Source of the DNA: Bryobacteraceae bacterium
Lineage (GTDB): Bacteria > Acidobacteriota > Terriglobia > Bryobacterales > Bryobacteraceae
NCBI GenBank assembly: GCA_025928545.1
Contig: JAICJH010000014.1
Coordinates: 51,992 to 115,991, forward strand
Direction: 5' to 3'
Length of the DNA: 64,000 nt
The translations under genes and the position numbers were made by a program. This document shows positions 58,281-64,000 of this stretch, in pieces. Each line of letters starts with the position of its first letter. The stretch's first letter is position 1. The notes beneath the pieces were generated by a model that was not told where the DNA came from, ran no database searches, and saw nothing but the letters and a program-made list of their open reading frames with translations.

Positions 58281-59252
58281 ATGAGTAATCCCGTCCGCGA
58301 AATCTTTCGGCTTATCAAGCGCTTAGCGTTTGGCGATTCGCAACTGCCCCAGCAGTTTACGGTGGGCATGCGCGACCCCCAATCCGAGGTCACGGTGTGG
58401 CTGCACGGGCTGGACAAGCCTTACGACGTGACCAGCCGTCACGTGATGGCGTGCGTCAAACCTCTCACCATCGGTGTGGTATTCGAACCGGAATGGAATT
58501 TTCCGCAGAATGGCAAGGGTCAGCGCCTTTCGCTCAGATTCCAGGAGCGCGGTGGGAATGGCAAGCTGGTCGGGGAGATTCTGCTGGAGGGTCCCGGGGT
58601 GCCGGCGCCCTCGCCCGGTCTGCTGCTTTTCGGAGTGCGGGGGAGCCGCAACTACTGCCTCGCCAAGCCCCGGCTCTGGCTGCATCAACTCCATCTTGCG
58701 TATCTGCGGTGGCGATTTAACAACAATCCCGAAATCAAGATCACCCCGCGAGAAGCCCACGCGATGATCGTTTTTTTTATCTGCCCTCGTCCCGTGGTGC
58801 TGGTGAGCGTTGTCCACGAGGGAGCGGGTAATGTCTTCCCCATGAATCTGATGGGGCCTGTGGGGGAAGGCCGGTTCGCATTTTCCCTGAACAGTACGCG
58901 ACATGCGGCGCCCATTGTCGGACGGGCCGGCCGACTTGCCATCAGCAACGTTCCGCTGGCGCAGGCGACGCTGGCGAGGCAGCTCGGGAAGAATCATCTC
59001 AAGGATTCCATCGACATGACGCAGTTGCCATTCGCGGCCCGCACCTCGCCCACTTTCGGATTCCCGGTACCGGAGTTCGCGGTTCGAGTTCGCGAATTAG
59101 AGATTGAGTTTCACGAACGGTTGGGCAGCCACACCTTTTTTATCGCCCGGCTGGTTGACGACGAACCAATGACCGCAGCTCCCGAGTTCTTTTACGTTCA
59201 CGGGATTTATCAGGCCTGGCGTATCCATAACCGGATCGCTGCGCCCGCCTGA
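58281..59252 (+). CDS. Flavin reductase-like (FMN-binding split barrel) protein
   Basis: The track starts at 57969; ATG 58281 (MSNPVREIFRLIKR, 323 aa) is preferred. The N-terminal 140 residues form an unrecognised domain (VTVWLHGLDKPYDVTSRHVM and following). The C-terminal part (about 155-320) looks like the flavin-reductase-like split barrel: FFICPRPVVLVSVVHEGAGN, then FPMNLMGPVGEGRFAFSLNS and RAGRLAISNVP. Its TGA shares a base with the ATG of the following P450 gene, so the proteins are made together and this one may be the electron donor or partner of that P450. Confidence 0.78.
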   Translation: MSNPVREIFRLIKRLAFGDSQLPQQFTVGMRDPQSEVTVWLHGLDKPYDVTSRHVMACVKPLTIGVVFEPEWNFPQNGKGQRLSLRFQERGGNGKLVGEILLEGPGVPAPSPGLLLFGVRGSRNYCLAKPRLWLHQLHLAYLRWRFNNNPEIKITPREAHAMIVFFICPRPVVLVSVVHEGAGNVFPMNLMGPVGEGRFAFSLNSTRHAAPIVGRAGRLAISNVPLAQATLARQLGKNHLKDSIDMTQLPFAARTSPTFGFPVPEFAVRVRELEIEFHERLGSHTFFIARLVDDEPMTAAPEFFYVHGIYQAWRIHNRIAAPA

Positions 59253-60235
59253 TGGATCCGCTGACTCCGGAAGCGCCGCGCGACCCGGTCTTCAACGCGG
59301 AGTTGAACGTCTGGGAGTTGAGCCGCTATGCCGATGTTCTGGCCGCGTTTCATGAACCGGCTCTCTGGCCCGTCGCCCCGCGCAAGACCCGGAACCTGAA
59401 AGTTCCGGACGAGGCTTCGCTGGCGGAGCTTCGTGCAAGGGTGCTCGACGCATTCTCATCGGCAAATCTCAATCGGTGGGCCGGGGAGATCCATGATGCT
59501 GTAGCGGATCTGCCGACCACTGGTCCTCTCGATCTGGTGGCCGAGTTCGCCGAACCGGCCTGCACGCGGGCCGCGATGATTGTGACCGGAGCAAAAGCCG
59601 GCGACGAGGAAGGCCTGCTCGGAGCGGCGCGTATTGTTTCCGAAGCAGCCGCCGAACCGTTCGATGAAGATCTGCGGCAACTGGCCACCAAAGCCGATGC
59701 CGATTTAGCCCGCTATTTCGAGGCTTCTGCGATCCCGATGGCGGGGCCGACCTTTGTTGCCCTGTCACGAACCCTGGCTTGTCTGCTCGGCAATAGCTGG
59801 CTGGCATTGCTCCGGCATCCAGGGGAGTTGGCAGCTCTGCACGGCAATCCAGACCGGATACCAAGGGCGATTGAAGAGATGCTGCGTTACGCCTGCATTC
59901 CCCAGTCGGTCTTTCGCCACGTCAGTAGGCCGATCCAGCTGTGCGGATTGCAACTGGAAGAGGGAAATCGGCTGATGCTGCGGCTTGCTTCCGCGAATCG
60001 CGATCCGGCCCAGTTTCCCGATCCCGACCGATTCGACTGGTCTCGTCGTGGTGTGTCCCACTTATCGCTCGGATTCGGGCTCCATTCCTGTGCCGGTGGC
60101 GCGCCGATCCGCATGGCGGCCACTGCGATCACGTGCGCTTTCGTGGAACGATTCCCGCAGGCTGAAATCGAGGAACCGGTGCAGTGGCAGGGAGGGTCGG
60201 GATTCCAATCACCGGCGGTTTTGCGCATTCGATAG
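59252..60235 (+). CDS. Short cytochrome P450
   Basis: This 327-residue P450-family protein is about 70 residues shorter than normal bacterial P450s. The heme-thiolate loop is LGFGLHSCAGG, and the K-helix ExxR is EEMLR in AIEEMLRYACIPQSVFRHV. PDRFDW matches the region before the heme loop. The I-helix acid/alcohol pair is replaced (MAGPTFVALSRTLACLLGNS), which may alter oxygen activation. The first beta domain and B/C helices are shortened. It overlaps the flavin-reductase-like gene by 1 bp. Substrate unknown. Confidence 0.85.
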   Translation: MDPLTPEAPRDPVFNAELNVWELSRYADVLAAFHEPALWPVAPRKTRNLKVPDEASLAELRARVLDAFSSANLNRWAGEIHDAVADLPTTGPLDLVAEFAEPACTRAAMIVTGAKAGDEEGLLGAARIVSEAAAEPFDEDLRQLATKADADLARYFEASAIPMAGPTFVALSRTLACLLGNSWLALLRHPGELAALHGNPDRIPRAIEEMLRYACIPQSVFRHVSRPIQLCGLQLEEGNRLMLRLASANRDPAQFPDPDRFDWSRRGVSHLSLGFGLHSCAGGAPIRMAATAITCAFVERFPQAEIEEPVQWQGGSGFQSPAVLRIR

Positions 60236-60278
60236 TTTTCTGTGCCGCCGACCGGCTCCAAAGGGTCTTAAAAGAGGA

Positions 60279-62105
60279 ATGTTCTTCGTTTATCTTGCAG
60301 CCGGCGCGTTAGCACCCCTGTTGATCACACCCGGCCTGCTATTCCACTACGACACCGCGCCCAAAGTCATCGTTATTGTGATCGCTGCTGCGTGGGCGCT
60401 CCTGCGTTTCCGCGAACTGCCAGCCGAAGTAAACGCAATCTGGCGCCGCCCCACAGGCCGATGGCTCGCGATCGTGGCGGCGTTGCAGTTGATTTGGTTC
60501 GGGATCGCAACCGCCACATCGTCGCGACCCTGGTTTTCATTGTTCGGCTCGAACTGGCGGCGTTTCGGTCTGGTGGAGGCAGCGGGACTGCTGGTAGTCG
60601 GGATGGCGGCGGCAGCGGGATTATCTGCCCGTCCGGGCGGGATCAGAACACTGTTGCGGATTGTGGTGGGCGCGGGTCTGGTGGCGTCGCTCTACGGAAT
60701 CTGTCAGTATTTCGGCATCGATCCGCTCCAGCCGGTGGCCGCGTATCAGGCGCATGCAGGAGATTCCGTCATTGTCCGGCCGCCCGGCACCATGGGGCAC
60801 GCCGACTATTTCGGATGGTGGCTCGCAATTGAATTCTTCTGCGCGATCGCGCTTGCGCAGAACGAAACTCTGTTCTGGCGGCGCATCGCCACAGTTACCG
60901 TCTGCTGCACTTTCACAGCGGTCGTGCTCAGCGGAACCCGTGCAGCGCTGCTGAGCATTATCGTTGGACTCGTGAGCATGGCGCTGATGTCGACATCAGG
61001 TATCCGAATTCGCCGCAGGCACGTTGTCGTGGGTGCTTTGGCGGTTGCTCTGTTCGCCACTTTCGTGTTCTCGAACGCCGGAGCGCTGCTGCGTGCACGG
61101 GCCGTCTGGTCAGGCGACGAACCGGCGGGTGGAGCGCGGCCACTGCTCTGGAGAGATAGTCTGCGGATGGCAGCCGCACGGCCGGTATTCGGCGCCGGCC
61201 CGGACACATTTCTGACAGCGTTCGCAAAGTTTCAATCGGAGGATTTGTCGCGCCTGTTTCCGGATTTCCATCATGAATCGCCCCACAATCTGCTGCTGGA
61301 TGCGCTGACATCCACGGGAGCGCCGGGATTGCTGCTGGTGACGTGCTGGGCGGTACTCGCGGGATTCGCAGTCGTGCGGGCGCGTCGTGGTAACTCGCCC
61401 TTCGGGATTCCTCTGGGTGCGGCGCTGATCGCATCGGCGACGGCGGCTATGTTTAGCGCGGCTTCCATAGGGCCCGTGATGCTCAGTCTGCTGGTCATTG
61501 GGATTTTGGTGGCGCTGGATGATTCCGTGACTCCAGCGGGTAATCCAGCCAATATCGTGGTTAAATGGCCCGCGCGGCTGCCTATGATCGCGTTCGCCCT
61601 TTGCCTGGCTGCTTTCGGTACCGTGCTCGCTGTGGAGGACTTTCGCCTCCAGCTTTTTCGGACGCATCCGGATGAGACGAACTACCTGTCGTTACTGCAG
61701 GTATCGCTGCCCGGCGCGGGCGAAGATCTCTACGTTTCGCGAGTCATGCAACAGGAGTGCGGTAAGCGGGTGAATTTCGCATCCTATCTGGCCTGCAGAC
61801 AGCAAGCCATGCGTTCCGCAGGACGGGCGCTTGGCACCTCGGATGATACGGCGAACGCCTGGTACAGCCTGTCGATGATGAGCGCCGCACAGAATGAACC
61901 TGTCTGGACGCGCAAGGGTCTTGAGCAGGCGGAACTCGCTTCCCCGAACTGGTTTAAGCCGCATTGGTCACTCGCCCGCCTGTTGGCAGGCATGGGCGAG
62001 ACCGGACAAGCGGCCACAGAGGCAAGCCGCGCTGCCTTTCTGGATGCGAACCGGGACGCCGAAGTGGTGGAGACAGCCGGGCAGTTGACCGCGCAACGAC
62101 ATTGA
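60279..62105 (+). CDS. O-antigen ligase/polymerase-like membrane protein with C-terminal helical repeats
   Basis: The track starts at 59985 inside the P450 gene; ATG 60279 (608 aa) has AGAGGA upstream. About ten membrane helices fill residues 1-440. The Wzy/WaaL periplasmic loop is recognisable as LLWRDSLRMAAARPVFGAGP, then FPDFHHESPHNLLLDALTSTG. The C-terminal 150 residues are TPR-like (GRALGTSDDTANAWYSLSMM, then KPHWSLARLLAGMGETGQAA). It probably ligates or polymerises a surface polysaccharide. Confidence 0.85.
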   Translation: MFFVYLAAGALAPLLITPGLLFHYDTAPKVIVIVIAAAWALLRFRELPAEVNAIWRRPTGRWLAIVAALQLIWFGIATATSSRPWFSLFGSNWRRFGLVEAAGLLVVGMAAAAGLSARPGGIRTLLRIVVGAGLVASLYGICQYFGIDPLQPVAAYQAHAGDSVIVRPPGTMGHADYFGWWLAIEFFCAIALAQNETLFWRRIATVTVCCTFTAVVLSGTRAALLSIIVGLVSMALMSTSGIRIRRRHVVVGALAVALFATFVFSNAGALLRARAVWSGDEPAGGARPLLWRDSLRMAAARPVFGAGPDTFLTAFAKFQSEDLSRLFPDFHHESPHNLLLDALTSTGAPGLLLVTCWAVLAGFAVVRARRGNSPFGIPLGAALIASATAAMFSAASIGPVMLSLLVIGILVALDDSVTPAGNPANIVVKWPARLPMIAFALCLAAFGTVLAVEDFRLQLFRTHPDETNYLSLLQVSLPGAGEDLYVSRVMQQECGKRVNFASYLACRQQAMRSAGRALGTSDDTANAWYSLSMMSAAQNEPVWTRKGLEQAELASPNWFKPHWSLARLLAGMGETGQAATEASRAAFLDANRDAEVVETAGQLTAQRH

Positions 62106-62168
62106 TCGCACAGTCTCAACGGCTGTTTACACATTTTTTACAACTTCCGCATAACTGCCCGGGCGGGA

Positions 62169-63035
62169 GTGTCCGATACTGGTTACGAAATGACCCAGCA
62201 CTCTTCGCGTCAGATATTTTCCGGCCCGCAAAAATACGCCGCCGTAGCACTGGCCGCTTGTTGCGCGCTGGTCGCTCAGACCCCCTCGATCAACTCGGGC
62301 GGCATTATCGATGCTGCGAGTTCGTCCGTTGGCCGGCCGATTTCAGCGGGCAACATCGTTTCGATCTACGGAACGAATCTCGCATCGCAGGTCGCACTGG
62401 CGGACAGCGTTCCGCTCTCAACCAGCCTGTCTAACGTTTCGGTGAGTTTTAACGGCATCAATGCGGCATTGCAATTCGTAGCACCGGGACAGATCAATGC
62501 CCAGATTCCGTGGAACGTGCTTCCCGCGGGTCAGAATGGCACGGTCAATGCGGTCGTCACGTCCAATGGCCGGTCGTCGGCGCCGGAGCCGGTGGTCGTC
62601 AATCAGTTCGGACCCGGGGTTTATCAGGCGACCGTGGGCGGCGTGCAGCACGCTTTTGCCATCAACGCTACCGACCCCACCAGCCAGCGCTACGGATCGT
62701 TCGCCGCACAGACAGGTTCGGTCGGCAGTTACCCGGCGTTTCCCGCTCAGGTGAACGACATTCTGCTGATTTATGCCGGAGGTCTGGGGGCTGTCGACAC
62801 ACCGATGGCTACGGGTGCGGCCCCGACCACGACTGTCAATACGACGACGCGGCCAACTGTTCTGATCAACAACGTTCCCGCCGGATTCCTCTTTGCGGGC
62901 CTTTCGCCGGGATACCCGGGTGTGTATCAGGTAAACATCCGGGTGCCGCAGGTGGCCGCCGGCGTTACCTTGCCCTTCCAGATCCAGATTGGCGGGATTA
63001 CGAGTACGGCGAGCACGACAATCGCGGTTCAGTAA
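62169..63035 (+). CDS. TIGR03437 family exported protein
   Basis: This 288-residue protein has a leader (YAAVALAACCALVAQTPS). It is a near-pure TIGR03437 unit: INSGGIIDAASSSVGRPISA, GNIVSIYGTNLAS, LQFVAPGQINAQIPWNV, LLIYAGGLGAVDTPMATG and SPGYPGVYQVNIRVPQVAAG. The domain is abundant at the C-termini of Solibacter secreted proteins; here it stands alone. The start is GTG 62169 or ATG 62190. It is followed by a strong terminator. Confidence 0.92.
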   Translation: MSDTGYEMTQHSSRQIFSGPQKYAAVALAACCALVAQTPSINSGGIIDAASSSVGRPISAGNIVSIYGTNLASQVALADSVPLSTSLSNVSVSFNGINAALQFVAPGQINAQIPWNVLPAGQNGTVNAVVTSNGRSSAPEPVVVNQFGPGVYQATVGGVQHAFAINATDPTSQRYGSFAAQTGSVGSYPAFPAQVNDILLIYAGGLGAVDTPMATGAAPTTTVNTTTRPTVLINNVPAGFLFAGLSPGYPGVYQVNIRVPQVAAGVTLPFQIQIGGITSTASTTIAVQ

Positions 63036-63056
63036 GCCCAGTCCACACGGGTTCAG

Positions 63057-63086
63057 GAGCCGGTCCTCGTCACCGGCTCTTTTTTT
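63057..63086 (+). terminator. Rho-independent terminator after the TIGR03437 gene
   Basis: GAGCCGGT pairs with ACCGGCTC (8-bp stem, 7-nt loop) followed by seven T residues. It lies 22 bp past the stop codon and separates this gene from the Wzz-like gene. Confidence 0.92.
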
Positions 63087-63202
63087 GCTGTGCCTCGCAT
63101 TTGTTCCGCGTTACCCGCCTGCCGTGTCCAATCCCAGTAGCAGGATGCTGAAAGCTCCGGAAACCGCTCGCACGGCGCCCGGCATCGGCCCGGAATATTG
63201 CC

Positions 63203-64000
63203 ATGAGCGATTCTTTCAATGCCATTGAATTCGCGCTTTATCTGCGCCGCCGCTGGCGGGTGGCTGCGATTTGCTGCGTTACCGCTGTTGCGGTTGCCGG
63301 GATCGCGGGCGCGCTGACGCCGAAGCGATATACAGCCAGCGCAACAATTATCATTGAACCGCCTGCCGGAATGGACCCCAGGGCCTCTCTGGCCGTCAGT
63401 CCTGTTTACCTGGAGTCGTTGAAAACATACGAAGAATTTGCCACAAGCGATACGCTGTTTGCGCGGGCGCTGAACGAACTGGGGCTTCGCCGGCGATATC
63501 CGGGAAGTAATATCGAATCGCTGAAACGTCGGGTGCTGAACGTCTCGAAGCCAACAGCGACCAGAATTATACAAATAGAAGCCACTCTGCCGGAGCCGTT
63601 GGAGGCGAAAAGGCTCGCGCAGTTCATTGCGGAGCAGACTGTTGCGCTGAATCGCTCGACGGAGCGGCATTCGTCCCAAGACGCAATTCAGGAAGCCGAG
63701 CACAGTGTACAACTCGCACAAACACAGCTCCAAAACGCTTTGAAGGCCGCCAATACGGGAGCGGGCACGGATACAGTGGAAGCGCTCACGGCGGAGCTGA
63801 AAAGCACGTCTGAACTGAAATACGATGTACAGCGGGATCTGGTTCGGGCCAAAGGGGATTTGGCCGATTTGACTTCCAAACATTTCGCACCGGGGGACGA
63901 AAAAGCCGAATGGACGGCTCAGGAAACCACTGCAACTCGGGCCCGGATCCTGGATCTGGAAGAGCAGGAAAAGAAATTGACCGCCACGGTAATCGAAAAA
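63203..64000 (+). CDS. Wzz/GumC-like chain-length determinant protein (C-terminus beyond window)
   Basis: This gene is missing from the ORF track because it runs off the right edge; 266 codons are open from ATG 63203. The N-terminus (FALYLRRRWRVAAICCVTAV) and first membrane helix (AICCVTAVAVAGIAGAL) are followed by the Wzz motif RYTASATIIIEPP. A long periplasmic coiled coil follows (AEHSVQLAQTQLQNALKAAN, then RARILDLEEQEKKLTATVIE). It controls export or chain length of exopolysaccharide. With the O-antigen-ligase-like gene it marks a polysaccharide locus extending right. Confidence 0.9.
   Translation, partial: MSDSFNAIEFALYLRRRWRVAAICCVTAVAVAGIAGALTPKRYTASATIIIEPPAGMDPRASLAVSPVYLESLKTYEEFATSDTLFARALNELGLRRRYPGSNIESLKRRVLNVSKPTATRIIQIEATLPEPLEAKRLAQFIAEQTVALNRSTERHSSQDAIQEAEHSVQLAQTQLQNALKAANTGAGTDTVEALTAELKSTSELKYDVQRDLVRAKGDLADLTSKHFAPGDEKAEWTAQETTATRARILDLEEQEKKLTATVIEK

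Noticed and set aside
59985-60278. N-terminal extension of the O-antigen-ligase-like protein
   Set aside because: It lies inside the P450 gene in another frame; ATG 60279 has a ribosome site and begins a membrane helix.
1-64000. rRNA, tRNA, insertion sequences, prophage or attachment sites
   Set aside because: Intergenic regions were scanned by eye and no cloverleaf, rRNA block, transposase or integrase was recognised. A covariance-model search would be needed to be certain.

Overview
The window looks like about 64 kb of chromosome from a high-GC Acidobacteriota, most likely a Solibacter/Bryobacter relative (Bryobacterales). This is inferred from family content: two TIGR03435 proteins, one or two TIGR03437-type proteins, a DUF1501/PSD1 pair, an M56 (BlaR1-like) peptidase carrying carboxypeptidase-regulatory-like repeats, and GcvP split into two subunits. 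I see no rRNA, tRNA, CRISPR array, transposase or prophage.

Layout. 1-9.1 kb (minus strand): birA (runs off the window), nadC and valS joined by 4-bp overlaps, then a DUF1501 protein, a large PSD1 cytochrome-domain protein and a helix-hairpin-helix c-type cytochrome. 9.1-13.8 kb: an accessory patch with a long gene-free stretch, four small proteins of unknown function, a possible decayed ORF and an Mrr-type endonuclease. 13.8-18.1 kb (plus): four overlapping genes that I read as a ceramide/sphingolipid operon: SDR, PAP2/IPC-synthase-like protein, GNAT-type acyltransferase and serine-palmitoyltransferase-like enzyme. 18.2-21.4 kb: two secreted hydrolases. 21.5-25.8 kb (minus): glycine cleavage operon gcvT-gcvH-gcvPA-gcvPB. 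25.9-30.2 kb: an LplT-Aas-like fusion, an ECF sigma factor and a di-heme cytochrome. 30.3-36.5 kb: a BlaI/M56 regulatory module with two matching operators, a repeat-domain protein and a TIGR03435 protein. 38.8-42.7 kb (minus): lipid A segment fabZ-lpxA-lpxI, followed by a Gfo/Idh/MocA oxidoreductase and a TonB protein. 42.8-50.1 kb: TIGR03435, dus, NYN-LOTUS, B12-binding, repeat-rich secreted protein and guaA. 50.1-55 kb: two tandem S41 proteases and an FG-GAP protein. 55-57.9 kb: SDR, cytochrome, SET-domain protein and an unusual LuxR regulator. 58-60.2 kb: a flavin-reductase-like protein overlapping a short P450. 60.3-64 kb: O-antigen-ligase-like, TIGR03437 and Wzz/GumC-like genes, the start of an exopolysaccharide locus.

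The strongest candidates for new biology are the compact sphingolipid operon with its own head-group-type enzyme; the BlaI/M56 system, whose two TACGA-N6-TCGTA operators lie 42 bp apart with one filling the promoter spacer; the flavin reductase/short P450 pair; and guaA, which has no start codon that would preserve its first beta strand. Several promoters lie so close to the start codon that near-leaderless transcription is likely. All family calls come from reading motifs; no database search was possible.
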